In this document: piece by piece, positions 34,224 through 42,833 of the stretch
How positions within the stretch are numbered: position 1 is the stretch's first letter
Layout of the letters: each line of letters begins with the position of its first letter
Assembly: GCF_003991425.1 (NCBI RefSeq)
Contig: NZ_CP034346.1
Location: 5,267,001-5,331,000, forward strand
Source: Paenibacillus lutimineralis
GTDB lineage: Bacteria > Bacillota > Bacilli > Paenibacillales > Paenibacillaceae
Length of the DNA stretch: 64,000 bases
Direction: 5' to 3'
Position numbers and translations under genes: made by a program
The notes under the pieces: generated by a model
Told to the model about the DNA's origin: nothing
The model's database searches: none
Seen by the model: only the letters and a program-made list of their open reading frames with translations

Positions 34224-35564
34224 ATGAGTAACCATGAACCAGGAATGGAACCCAACTCATCAAACATACGCTCTAACCAAGACGCAGCATCCCCAGCACA
34301 GGGCCTATTGTCCAAGAAAATAAGCCGCCGTGAAGTGTTGAAATATGCAGGTATTGGAGGGATCGGTCTGCTTCTCGGAGGCAGTGGTGGCTACGGGCTA
34401 CTTGCCGCTCAAGAGAAGCTGTCACCCTCTTCTAAGAAAAACCACGATCGCGTTGCTTCTATGGAACAGATCCCCTTCTACGATCAGCATCAAGCCGGAA
34501 TTATCACCCCAGCGCAGAACTTTCTGTGCTTTGCATCTTTTGATTTGACCACGAATTCACTGTCTGAGGTGCGAAAATTATTTCAGTTATGGACAGAATC
34601 CGCCTCCCTGATGACCTCCGGTCAGATGCTAGGCAACACCAATAACAGCCAGAATCTTCCCCCTTCCGATACTGGAGAAGCAGCGGGACTAACGACTTCC
34701 AAGCTTACAATCACCTTTGGAGTCGGCCCTTCCTTCTTTGATAGCCGTTATGGTCTATCATCGAAGAAGCCTGCTTCATTCGATGAGCTCCCCTCTTTCC
34801 GCGGAGATGCTTTGCTGCCGGAGTGGTGCGGCGGCGATATCGGCGTTCAGGTATGTGCCGATGATATGCAGGTGGCCTTCCATGCTGTACGAAACCTGGC
34901 CAGAATTGCACGTGGAACCGCCGTAATGCGTTGGATGCAAGAGGGCTTCCAACGCAGTTCTACGGCTGATCCAAGCGGGGGAACGCCGCGCAATCTGCTG
35001 GGCTTCAAAGACGGAACTGGAAATCCGGATACTCATGATAAACAGGCTATGAATGAGATCGTATGGGCCAGAGCTGACAACGGAGCGAACTGGATGCAGG
35101 GCGGCAGCTACATGGTAGCACGCCGTATCCGTATGCGGATCGAAATATGGGATCGTTCCCCCTTAAGCGATCAAGAGCAGACCTTCGGCCGTTATCGCGA
35201 CTCCGGAGCTCCGATCGGGTCCAAAGATGAATTTGCTCCGCTTGATCTAGAAGCGAAGGATTCTTCAGGTAAGCCGCTTATTCCGCTTAATTCCCATTCC
35301 CGCCTCGCCCATACGGATGGCATCAAAATGTTGCGCCGGGCCTATTCCTATACCGGCGGTATCGACGCAAAGACAGGGCAGCTGGACGCCGGCCTGTTTT
35401 TCATCTGTTATCAGAAGGATATCCAGAAACAATTCATATCGATGCAGCAAAAGCTGGCCGCCAGCGATAAGCTGAACGAATATATCGTCCATGTTGGCAG
35501 TGCTGTATTCGCTTGTTTTCCTGGCGTTCGTCAGGGCGGATATATCGGTGATACACTCTTCTAG
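34224..35564 (+). CDS. efeB: Deferrochelatase/DyP-type peroxidase EfeB
   Basis: Haem peroxidase of the dye-decolourising family exported folded by the Tat pathway. The twin-arginine signal is KKISRREVLKYAG (31-43) followed by a Gly/Leu-rich core. The DyP signature GFKDG (260-264) provides the distal catalytic Asp263, and NSHSRLAHTDG carries a conserved His near the haem. In EfeUOB systems this enzyme oxidises Fe(II) for uptake or releases haem iron; B. subtilis YwbN is the counterpart and a known Tat substrate. A TatA/TatC pair is required but not encoded here. Second gene of the efe operon. Confidence 0.95.
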   Translation: MSNHEPGMEPNSSNIRSNQDAASPAQGLLSKKISRREVLKYAGIGGIGLLLGGSGGYGLLAAQEKLSPSSKKNHDRVASMEQIPFYDQHQAGIITPAQNFLCFASFDLTTNSLSEVRKLFQLWTESASLMTSGQMLGNTNNSQNLPPSDTGEAAGLTTSKLTITFGVGPSFFDSRYGLSSKKPASFDELPSFRGDALLPEWCGGDIGVQVCADDMQVAFHAVRNLARIARGTAVMRWMQEGFQRSSTADPSGGTPRNLLGFKDGTGNPDTHDKQAMNEIVWARADNGANWMQGGSYMVARRIRMRIEIWDRSPLSDQEQTFGRYRDSGAPIGSKDEFAPLDLEAKDSSGKPLIPLNSHSRLAHTDGIKMLRRAYSYTGGIDAKTGQLDAGLFFICYQKDIQKQFISMQQKLAASDKLNEYIVHVGSAVFACFPGVRQGGYIGDTLF

Positions 35565-35615
35565 TGAGAGTTTCATCTACCTCTTCTAATTCAATAAGGA
35601 GGTGTAGAGAGTCCA

Positions 35616-37451
35616 ATGGAGCTCCCACACATCAAACAGGAAAGCTTAAATACCATACAACATAAACTGGCCACCATACTTATAGCGTTCATCTTGATCA
35701 TCATAGCCCTATGGTCTGTTCCTCTGTCAGCAGCTGAGGCTGCCCCAGAGAATGCTTCCAACCCGTCCTACGATAAGCTACTTCCGCTGGTCGGCGGCGC
35801 GCTCGTCGAAGCAGGGACGCCGAATTGGGACACGGCTGCTGCAGAGCTGAGCGAGTTCAGCAGCATTTGGAATACACTCGATCATTCGGCCTCACCTGAG
35901 CTTGCTAAACAGATTGAGGACGAATTAATCAGGGCGAAGAATGCCATTGAGGCGCAGGACCAGGACGAGGCCAAGCAAGCTCTCTCTTCACTGGCTAAGC
36001 AGGTGAACGAATATACCTCAGCCTACTCTGCTGAAACAGAGAAGCCAGACGGCAAAGAATCCGCCAGTCAGCTGCTGGAGATGACCGGAAAGACATTATC
36101 TGCCCTGGAACAAGGTTCAGTCGAGCAGGCACAAAGAGAATACAAGCAAATTTTGAACACATGGAAAAAGCTCGAAGGGCCAATCCGCGGCGGAAACTTT
36201 AACGTATACAGCGATATTGAGACCCAAATGAGCTTAATCAGAATAGCGTTGCAAGCGACACCCATTAAAACAGAGCAGGCCGTAAAAGAATTGACAACAC
36301 TGAATAGCCTGCTTCAGGATTATACACAAGGTAAATTAGATAGCTTAAGTGATTCTTCAGCAGCACAAAACAAGAACACTCTTGTAGATACACTTCCGCT
36401 GCTAGACAAAGCCAAGCAGGCCGTTGCATCCAAAAATGCAGAACAAGCAGCTGAGCAAATGAGCCAGTTCATTCGGCAGTGGCCTTCTGTAGAAGGCGAG
36501 GTCTCTGTCTCTTCCGCCAAGCTGTACACGGCAACAGAGAATCGCATGGCAGAAGCGCAGAGCTATCTGATCTCTAATCCGCCGAATTTCAACAAGGCGG
36601 AGCAGATTATCGATGCGATGATCCAGGATCTTCAGCCGCTTGCCGAACGTTCGACCTATACCGCCTGGGATGCGGCACTTATTCTTCTTCGGGAAGGCTT
36701 TGAGGCTCTTCTAGTGCTTGCCGCCCTACTTGCCTTTGTGAACCGCTCCAAGGATACTGCACTGCGTACTTCCATTTGGGCTGGAGCAGGAACTGGACTA
36801 CTGATTTCGGCCATTCTAGCTATCATTCTGACCTATACCATCTCTCAAGCCATCGCAGGTAGTGCAAGAGAATTAATTGAAGGCTTCATTGGACTATTCG
36901 CGGTCGCTATGATGCTCACGGTCGGCTGGTGGCTGCACAGCAAATCCAACGTCAAAGCCTGGAACCAGTATTTATCTGAGCGGACCCGCGGTGCAATCCA
37001 GCGCGGCAGCCGCTGGTCTTTATTTCTTCTATCCGCCCTGGCCATATTGCGCGAAGGAGCCGAGACGGCAATTTTTTATATCGGAATGGTCCCTTCTATT
37101 GAACCGCGTCAATTGATTATTGGAATTTTGGGAGCTTTGATCGTTCTGGTTGTTCTAGGCTTCTGCTTGATCCATTTTGGCATCAAACTACCGATCCGGC
37201 CGTTCATGCTTTGCGCCACTTTGCTGATCTACTATCTGGTTGTCCGTTTCCTTGGAGAGAGCATCCACTCTCTGCAAATTGCCGGATTGATCTCAGCCCA
37301 CAGCCGGTCATGGCTTCCTTCAGCAGGTTGGATTGGAGCTTATCCTACTTGGGAGACACTGATTCCACAGGTGGTGGCGCTGCTCTTCATTATCTGGCAG
37401 CTAACTAGTCGCAAGTGTACAGACTCACCTGGAACCGCCTCTGCCTCGTAA
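35616..37451 (+). CDS. efeU: FTR1-family iron permease EfeU with long N-terminal domain
   Basis: High-affinity iron permease of 611 residues. The first 40 residues contain a signal-like helix, and residues 45-345 form an extracytoplasmic helical domain with repeated Ala/Gln-rich helices. The permease part begins near 350 with seven membrane helices and two iron-binding REXXE motifs: REGFE (359-363) and REGAE (479-483). B. subtilis YwbL is shorter, and E. coli EfeU lacks the N-terminal domain. That domain may hand over iron from EfeM. The AAGGAGGTG ribosome site is 11 bases before the ATG. Last gene of the operon, followed by a terminator. Confidence 0.94.
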   Translation: MELPHIKQESLNTIQHKLATILIAFILIIIALWSVPLSAAEAAPENASNPSYDKLLPLVGGALVEAGTPNWDTAAAELSEFSSIWNTLDHSASPELAKQIEDELIRAKNAIEAQDQDEAKQALSSLAKQVNEYTSAYSAETEKPDGKESASQLLEMTGKTLSALEQGSVEQAQREYKQILNTWKKLEGPIRGGNFNVYSDIETQMSLIRIALQATPIKTEQAVKELTTLNSLLQDYTQGKLDSLSDSSAAQNKNTLVDTLPLLDKAKQAVASKNAEQAAEQMSQFIRQWPSVEGEVSVSSAKLYTATENRMAEAQSYLISNPPNFNKAEQIIDAMIQDLQPLAERSTYTAWDAALILLREGFEALLVLAALLAFVNRSKDTALRTSIWAGAGTGLLISAILAIILTYTISQAIAGSARELIEGFIGLFAVAMMLTVGWWLHSKSNVKAWNQYLSERTRGAIQRGSRWSLFLLSALAILREGAETAIFYIGMVPSIEPRQLIIGILGALIVLVVLGFCLIHFGIKLPIRPFMLCATLLIYYLVVRFLGESIHSLQIAGLISAHSRSWLPSAGWIGAYPTWETLIPQVVALLFIIWQLTSRKCTDSPGTASAS

Positions 37452-37466
37452 TTTGGACAAATAAAA

Positions 37467-37507
37467 AACCGCTCTTTGACGACTCAGTCAAAGGCGGTTC
37501 TTTATTT
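37467..37507 (+). terminator. Terminator of efe operon
   Basis: AACCGC-TTTGAC / GTCAAA-GGCGGTT stem, then CTTTATTT. A-rich upstream flank could also stop the convergent marR transcript. Confidence 0.85.
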
Positions 37508-37516
37508 ACATGAAAA

Positions 37517-37975
37517 TCACTTCATTTTGCATACAGGTACATCAGAATGTCCAGCAGTTCCCAGCTTCTCAACAACCTGGATCAGAACCTCCAGCTCATG
37601 GGGCTCCAACTCTTGAAGATAGCTTCGAACTACTTCTCTCGACTTCCTCCCTGCCTCTGCGAATACCTCGGCACCTTTGTCGGTTACCGACAGAAGCACC
37701 GATCTGCGGTCCTGCTCATCGTGACGGCGTTGAACATATCCGCTCTGCACGAGACGGTCAACCATAACAGTAATCGCACTAGGCTTAACTTCCAGCGCGT
37801 CAGCCAAATAACTCACATTGCACGGATCAGTTCGGGCAATCAGAGCAAGCATATGGAACTGAGGTCCTGTTAATCCAAGCTCCCGGTGCTGCATAATTTC
37901 GGTCTGCATCTTCTTGAAAGTCCTAGACCAGGCAGTCATTAGCCGCTCTACATATTCATCAAGATTCGAATCCAA
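37517..37975 (-). CDS. MarR-family transcriptional regulator
   Basis: A 152-residue winged-helix repressor. Helix-turn-helix and wing are clear: VSYLADALEVKPSAITVMVDRL then RRHDEQDRRSVLLSVTDKG, given as separate pieces VSYLADALEVKPSAITVMV and RRHDEQDRRSVLLSVT. Flanking helices form the dimer domain. The TTG at 37975 follows GGGGGAG by 5 bases; the longer frame to 38053 lacks a ribosome site. It is convergent with the efe operon and divergent from the nag operon. Its ligand and targets are unknown. Confidence 0.88.
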   Translation of the reverse strand: MDSNLDEYVERLMTAWSRTFKKMQTEIMQHRELGLTGPQFHMLALIARTDPCNVSYLADALEVKPSAITVMVDRLVQSGYVQRRHDEQDRRSVLLSVTDKGAEVFAEAGRKSREVVRSYLQELEPHELEVLIQVVEKLGTAGHSDVPVCKMK

Positions 37976-38081
37976 TGTTACTCCCCCTCTTCGAATCGTA
38001 ATGCCTGCTTCAAGTGTATTATGGGAGCGTCGAAAATACAAGGAAAGTGTCATAATTTCCGGCCCGGTGTGCTATAATCGC

Positions 38082-38164
38082 TTGATTTTATCGGTAAAAT
38101 AAACTATGATGGAATCGAAATAATTTTCATGTATTTAATGAAAAATGCAAAAATAATTTTCATG
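38082..38164 (+). promoter_or_regulatory. Promoter and probable RpiR-type operator of the nag operon
   Basis: TTGATT, 17-base spacer, TATGAT (38105-38110). Immediately downstream is TTTTCAT-N7-ATGAAAA (38124-38144), a perfect inverted repeat, and two direct copies of AAATAATTTTCATG at 38118-38131 and 38151-38164, 33 bases (about three helix turns) apart. The position over and after the transcription start fits a repressor operator, probably for the regulator encoded next. Confidence 0.72.
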
Positions 38165-38183
38165 ATCAAAGAGGGTGATTCCA

Positions 38184-39048
38184 ATGCTCACTCCAATCTT
38201 GCATGCGCTCTCCAGCAACCTGGACAATTTACCTCCCCAAGAGCGCAGGCTTGGAGAATATATTTTGCAGACCCCTTCCTCCGTCATTCATCTCGGTATT
38301 ACCGAACTTGCATACGCTTGCAGCATTAGCCCGTCAACCGTAACGCGTTTTTTGTAAAACATTCCATTTCAAGGGGTTTCCCGATTTCAAAATGAAGTTG
38401 GCTGGTGAACTCGGTCAGAAGACGGAGGCTAATCAATATCAGGATTTGAAGGCTGGCAATGACTTGCAGGAAATCGTCAAAGCGATCGAAGCCAATCATC
38501 TGGCCTCCATTACGGATACGACGAGGCTGCTCGATATGAATGAGCTTGAGCGGGCTGTGCAAATACTGTGCAGAGCAAAGAGAATTGATCTGTATGGTGT
38601 TGCAACATCGTCCATCATCGCCCAGGATTTCTACCAGAAATTAATCCGGATTGGCAAGAACTGCACCGCCTTCTCTGATTCGCATATGCAGATCACTTCT
38701 GCTTCCACACTAGGGGAGGATGATGTCGCACTGGCTATCTCCTATTCGGGAGAGACTCCTGAGACCATCGATGCGCTCAGATGCGCTAAAGACAGCGGAG
38801 CCATCACAGTCTCACTGACCCAATATGGTAATAATCAACTCGCTTCTCTTGCCGACATATCCTTATTCTCTTCTTCATTAGAGAAAGGTATGCGGCGCGG
38901 CGATATGGCATCCCGCATCGCCCAGCTGCACGTCATCGATATTCTGTTCACAGGTATGGTAAGTATAGAATTTGAAGATTTCATTCCCAAGCTGGAAAGT
39001 TCTTATCAGAATGTTCAAACCTATAGGAAACGACAAGGAGGTTATTAA
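38184..39048 (+). pseudogene. RpiR/MurR-family regulator of the nag operon, frameshifted
   Basis: N-terminal helix-turn-helix part (MLTPILHALSSNL; GITELAYACSISPSTVTRF) and the SIS sugar-phosphate domain (ERAVQILCRAKRIDLYGVAT; AISYSGETPETIDALRCAKD) lie in different frames. The break is in a run of six T at 38348-38353. With five T the reading continues as TRFCKTFHFKGFPDFKMKLAG, typical of the family. The ATG at 38184 follows GAGGGTGA. As read, translation stops at TAA right after the HTH. It may be a true recent mutation, a sequencing error in the homopolymer, or ribosomal +1 slippage. The SIS part is well preserved, arguing against long decay. It would sense GlcN6P or GlcNAc6P and control nagB/nagA. 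Confidence 0.85.
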
Positions 39049-39050
39049 TA

Positions 39051-39779
39051 ATGATAAATATTATTAAAGTAAACAATGAACAGCAGTTTAATGAGACAGG
39101 TGCAGGGATCATCGCGAGCCTGGTACAAACCAACCCGAGGGTCAAGCTTGGTTTGGCTACAGGTAGCACGCCTGTCGGCGTGTACCAGAGATTGATCGAG
39201 CTGTACAAGGAAGGCGTTGTAAGCTTCAAGCTGGCTAGCAGCTACAATCTGGACGAATATATTGGGCTACCTGAGGATCATTCGGAAAGCTACAGACGCT
39301 TCATGAACGAGAAGCTGTTCAACCATATTGATATGCCGCTGGAGAACACTCACGTGCCTTCCGGCAATTCCAGCAATGCACAGCAAGCTGCCGACGAATA
39401 CAATCGTCTGCTTGACGAAGCAGGCCAGGTTGACCTGCAATTGCTTGGCCTTGGTCATAACGGTCATATCGGATTCAATGAGCCTGATGAAGATCTGCAA
39501 GGCCAGACGCATGTCGTAACCTTGGATGAGCTTACACGCCAGGCTAACGCACGTTTCTTCGATTCCATCGATGACGTTCCGACACATGCCATTACGATGG
39601 GTATCGGCTCGATCCTTAAGGCAAAGCAAATTTTGTTGATGGCTAAAGGAAAAGATAAGGCAGAGATCGTCGCCAAAGCGCTCAAAGGACCGATTACAAC
39701 GAAATGCCCCGCCTCGTTCTTGCAAACTCATCCTAATGTGGTAGTTATTCTAGACCAAGAAGCAGGGAGTCTTGTATAA
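39051..39779 (+). CDS. nagB: Glucosamine-6-phosphate deaminase
   Basis: Converts GlcN-6-phosphate to fructose-6-phosphate and ammonia. Motifs: LGLATGSTPVGVYQRLI (phosphate loop), SSYNLDEYIGL (catalytic Asp), LLGLGHNGHIGFNEP (active-site His and Glu), and TMGIGSILKAKQILLMAKG. At 242 residues it is the short Gram-positive form without the allosteric C-terminal extension of E. coli NagB. AAGGAGG precedes the start. The gene begins 3 bases after the regulator and overlaps nagA by one base (TAATG). Confidence 0.96.
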   Translation: MINIIKVNNEQQFNETGAGIIASLVQTNPRVKLGLATGSTPVGVYQRLIELYKEGVVSFKLASSYNLDEYIGLPEDHSESYRRFMNEKLFNHIDMPLENTHVPSGNSSNAQQAADEYNRLLDEAGQVDLQLLGLGHNGHIGFNEPDEDLQGQTHVVTLDELTRQANARFFDSIDDVPTHAITMGIGSILKAKQILLMAKGKDKAEIVAKALKGPITTKCPASFLQTHPNVVVILDQEAGSLV

Positions 39780-40954
39780 TGAGCAACTATAATTTTCAAA
39801 TTGTGAATGGCAAAATCGTTTCTCCGAAAGGCATCATCGAGGACGGAGCTGTTACTGTAGAGAACGGAGTTATCACCTATGTCGGCTCGACCGCGGGCAT
39901 CCCTCAGGATGTGGCTGAATTGGAAACCGTAGATGCAGCTGGTAAATACATTCTGCCTGGATTTATTGATGTCCACGTACACGGCGGCATGCTGGAGGAT
40001 TTCTCTAAGCCGAGTAAAGCCGGTATAGACGCCATCACCAAGCTGCATGCAAGCCAAGGTACAACTACAATGCTGGCCACGACGATGACTATGCCGAAAG
40101 ACATTCTTGATGAAGTACTGGCTGAAGTGCAGAGCTACATGGAGAATGATATGCCGTACGCTCAGCTCGGCGGTGTCCATTTGGAAGGACCATTCATCAG
40201 CCCGAAATGGCCTGGTGCCCAGAACCCAGCCCATATCGTCCCACCGAATAAAGATTGGATCGAACAATGGGAAGAACAATATCCTGGATTGATCAAGCAA
40301 GTCACGTTCGCACCGGAGCGTGAAGGTTCACATGAGCTCATCCGTTTCTTGCGCAAGAAGGGAATTGCCGCTGCTGCAGGTCATACAGACGCTACCTATG
40401 AAGACATTATGTCTGCGCAAGCTGTCGGCCTGAACCACTCGGTTCATATGTTCAATGCAATGACTCCGCTACATCATCGCAAACCAGGTACAGCAGGTGC
40501 GATTCTAAGTACTCCAGCAATTAGTGCAGAGATTATCGCTGACGGTATTCATGTGCACAAAGCTGCCATTAAATTGCTGGCCAGTGTGAAGACAGATCAT
40601 AATTTGCTGCTTATTACTGATGCAATGTCTGCAGCTGGATTAGGGAATGGCGATTACATGCTGGGCGACCTACCAGTAGTCGTTAAGGACAATGTATGTA
40701 CTTTGAAAGAAAGCGAAGGAACGCTTGCCGGTAGTACGCTTACGATGATCCGCGGCTTCCGTTACCTTATACAGGAAGTCGGTCTATCCATCGAGAGAGC
40801 TTCTGAAGCAGCTAGTGGCAACCCGGCTAGATTACTTCGTATGGACCATATCACTGGCTCCATTGAGACCGGCAAGCAAGCCGATCTGCTGGTGGTAGAC
40901 ACTGATCTGGAACTTCAGCAAATCTGGATCAAAGGTCGTCAATTTCAGGAATAA
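39779..40954 (+). CDS. nagA: N-acetylglucosamine-6-phosphate deacetylase
   Basis: Amidohydrolase that removes acetate from GlcNAc-6-phosphate before NagB acts. Metal and active-site motifs: GFIDVHVHGG, GVHLEGPFISP (Glu ligand), AAAGHTDATYED (His ligand), NHSVHMFNAMTPLHHR, ADGIHVH and ITDAMSAAGLG with the catalytic Asp. The C-terminal TGSIETGKQADLLVVD closes the beta domain. Length 391 residues, typical. It receives GlcNAc6P from imported chitin sugars and from nanE. End of the operon, with terminator. Confidence 0.96.
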   Translation: MSNYNFQIVNGKIVSPKGIIEDGAVTVENGVITYVGSTAGIPQDVAELETVDAAGKYILPGFIDVHVHGGMLEDFSKPSKAGIDAITKLHASQGTTTMLATTMTMPKDILDEVLAEVQSYMENDMPYAQLGGVHLEGPFISPKWPGAQNPAHIVPPNKDWIEQWEEQYPGLIKQVTFAPEREGSHELIRFLRKKGIAAAAGHTDATYEDIMSAQAVGLNHSVHMFNAMTPLHHRKPGTAGAILSTPAISAEIIADGIHVHKAAIKLLASVKTDHNLLLITDAMSAAGLGNGDYMLGDLPVVVKDNVCTLKESEGTLAGSTLTMIRGFRYLIQEVGLSIERASEAASGNPARLLRMDHITGSIETGKQADLLVVDTDLELQQIWIKGRQFQE

Positions 40955-40967
40955 GAGGAAATAAGTT

Positions 40968-41003
40968 AGAGGCTCCTTATACATCATAGGGAGCCTCTTC
41001 TTT
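40968..41003 (+). terminator. Terminator of nag operon
   Basis: AGAGGCTCC / GGAGCCTCT stem with 12-13-base loop and TCTTT tail. Confidence 0.82.
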
Positions 41004-41019
41004 ACGTTGACTTAATAAA

Positions 41020-42078
41020 TTAGCGATTCATATGAGTGCGGTAGCCGTCGGTCGATAACCCGTTCACTCCGCTTGGCGTATACCCGCTAGGACCTGTCAT
41101 GGTTCCTGCACGTCCCGGAAAGACACGCTCCACCATCCGTTCAAAATCACGTACATAACCATTCAGGGTTGCTCCGTCACGTGATTTGGTTGTATATCCC
41201 CCCACACCAGTTACAAAATCAGGGTCCGAAGAGATATAGACATTCTTAATATGAGGCGCTGTTTTCTTAATTTTATTCGTAATTTCATTCTTAACATGCT
41301 GTGGAACATGATCCCTTACAGTACCCGTACCATTTGTGCTGAATGGACTTAACGAATTGTTCCTTATACCATGATGGGTACCACTGGACATGAAATTATA
41401 CGTTCCATAAGTACCACCCATACCGGTATTTCCACGAATACCGTAGGTCCCATCAAATCCATTAGTTCTATTTCTAAAAGTTCCATTAAGCCCGTCCGTA
41501 TTAACCCCATGCAATCCATTCGTTCCATAAATGCCATTCATCCCGTAGGCACCTGTACCTCTTGTACCATTCAAACCCGTACCTCTTGTACCATCCAGAC
41601 CTGTACCTCTTGTACCATTCAGACCTGTACCTCTTGTACCATTCAGACCTGTACCTCTTGTACCATTCAGACCTGTTCCTCCTGTAACTCCTGAAGGTGT
41701 CAATGGGGCGCCAAGTCCTTTGGCGGAAATTCCAGAGCTACGGTTGACCCCTTGACGATTGTGCATAGTTACCGCGACGTAGGCATCACGATCCGACACT
41801 AATACATGTGCGGTCTGCACATCGGATAGTCCGGATATTTTGTTGCTTAATATTGGGCTGGATTTCAGAGAATGAACGCGGTGCGTCGTTCCGTGTCCAG
41901 CACTGCGTGTGAACATCCGATTTCCGGGCTTAATGGAATTCACATCATAACGATGCTCGGTCTGGCGTAAGCTCTGCGTGCGGACATTGTTATTTTTCGT
42001 CGTCGTACCGCAACCAGTAATACTAACCATCCCAGCGATTAGAGCAGCGGAGAGCGATAAGCTAACGATTTTGCGCAT
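41020..42078 (-). CDS. YhcN/YlaJ-family sporulation lipoprotein with expanded Gly/Thr/Asn repeat
   Basis: Lipoprotein (MRKIVSLSLSAALIAGM, lipobox ITGC) of about 352 residues. The YhcN/YlaJ domain is split: the first part (NKISGLSDVQTAHVLVSDRD followed by AYVAVTM) and the last part (VKNEITNKIKKTAPHIKNVY, VYISSDPDFV) flank a 130-residue insertion rich in Gly, Thr, Asn. The insertion holds five GTGLNGTR units. Family members are inner spore membrane or cortex lipoproteins expressed in the forespore. The ATG at 42078 follows GGAGGATGACTAC; an earlier start at 42096 lies before this site. The gene is convergent with nagA. Confidence 0.85.
   Translation of the reverse strand: MRKIVSLSLSAALIAGMVSITGCGTTTKNNNVRTQSLRQTEHRYDVNSIKPGNRMFTRSAGHGTTHRVHSLKSSPILSNKISGLSDVQTAHVLVSDRDAYVAVTMHNRQGVNRSSGISAKGLGAPLTPSGVTGGTGLNGTRGTGLNGTRGTGLNGTRGTGLDGTRGTGLNGTRGTGAYGMNGIYGTNGLHGVNTDGLNGTFRNRTNGFDGTYGIRGNTGMGGTYGTYNFMSSGTHHGIRNNSLSPFSTNGTGTVRDHVPQHVKNEITNKIKKTAPHIKNVYISSDPDFVTGVGGYTTKSRDGATLNGYVRDFERMVERVFPGRAGTMTGPSGYTPSGVNGLSTDGYRTHMNR
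41552..41682 (-). repeat. 24-bp coding minisatellite in YhcN-like gene
   Basis: Five in-frame copies of a 24-bp unit coding GTGLNGTR (one copy with Asp for Asn) plus degenerate flanking units. The near-identity of copies at DNA level suggests recent expansion by slippage and possible length variation between strains. Confidence 0.88.
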
Positions 42079-42204
42079 GTAGTCATCCTCCAACAATATA
42101 ATTTTATGATGAACAGAACTTAGGATGCTCTTTTCGCGGATACGAAATTCAGGTAAACTTAACCGACCGTCATACCTAGCGCCAATAATTTCTCCCCCAC
42201 ATTC

Positions 42205-42650
42205 GGTACATATATATGATGGTTTTAAGGGAGGACAGGCGGAGCTGGCTTCATTGACTCACACCTGGTACAACGCTTGATTGGGAGGTGCATGTAATCG
42301 ACGACCTTAGCATAGGTCAAATAGAGCATGTTCATCCGGAAGCGAAGCTGCATGTTCTGGATATTCGTTTGTTGTATGCCGCAGATCTGATCGCGACAAT
42401 ACAGCCCTCGCTCGTGGTGCATTTGGCAGCTCAGGCCGATTTCCAGCGCTTGGTTCTTGAATCAGCAGTAGAGCGTTTATGGAGCCTTGAACATCTTGAA
42501 TGCTTGCCAGGAAGTCAAGGTTATGGGCTTCCGCTCACTGTGAATGGAGACGGAGAGCAGACACGTGATTCCATCTATGTTGAGGACATCGTAAGCGCGA
42601 TTATTGCAGCTTACGGCAAGAACTGGAGAAAACTTACCTCTGCGCTATAA
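42205..42650 (+). pseudogene. Remnant of NAD-dependent sugar epimerase (GalE/WbpP-like)
   Basis: Broken pieces of a short-chain epimerase are in order. A damaged N-terminal glycine motif (GFKGGQAELAS) is followed after a frameshift by VHVIDDLSIGQIEHV, LHVLDIR and SLVVHLAAQADF, matching the family's VDDLSTG and HLAAQ motifs. The middle with the catalytic YxxxK is deleted, and it resumes with VNGDGEQTRDSIYVEDIVSA, matching the GDGxQTRDFIYVxD motif. A 120-codon frame from 42288 remains open, but no active enzyme is possible. It lies beside the glycosylation locus and may be a lost NDP-sugar supplier. Confidence 0.8.
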
Positions 42651-42692
42651 TGACTCATCTCAACCGTCCGGAGACTGGGTTCTCTAAATCCA

Positions 42693-42733
42693 ATAAAATA
42701 AGCCGATCCCTGATACCGATCCAGGGGTCAGCC
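42693..42733 (-). terminator. Terminator, minus strand
   Basis: Stem GCTGACCCCTG / CAGGGATCGGC followed by TTATTTTATTG, 100 bases after the hypothetical gene at 42834. Confidence 0.65.
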
Positions 42734-42833
42734 TTTCACTTCTATATTAGGGTTGACAGATAATACGGACCCGTCATAACAATTTCTAGAATGAATTTCC
42801 CGTTATAACCCATCCTGCGAAATCGTTCGAAGC

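Noticed and set aside
38392..39048. SIS-domain part as an independent gene
   Set aside because: The reading continues upstream into the HTH part if one T is removed, and no ribosome site precedes its first ATG.
41371..41694. Plus-strand frame rich in Cys-Thr-Ser repeats
   Set aside because: It is the reverse complement of the YhcN minisatellite; the minus-strand reading has signal peptide, lipobox and family domain.
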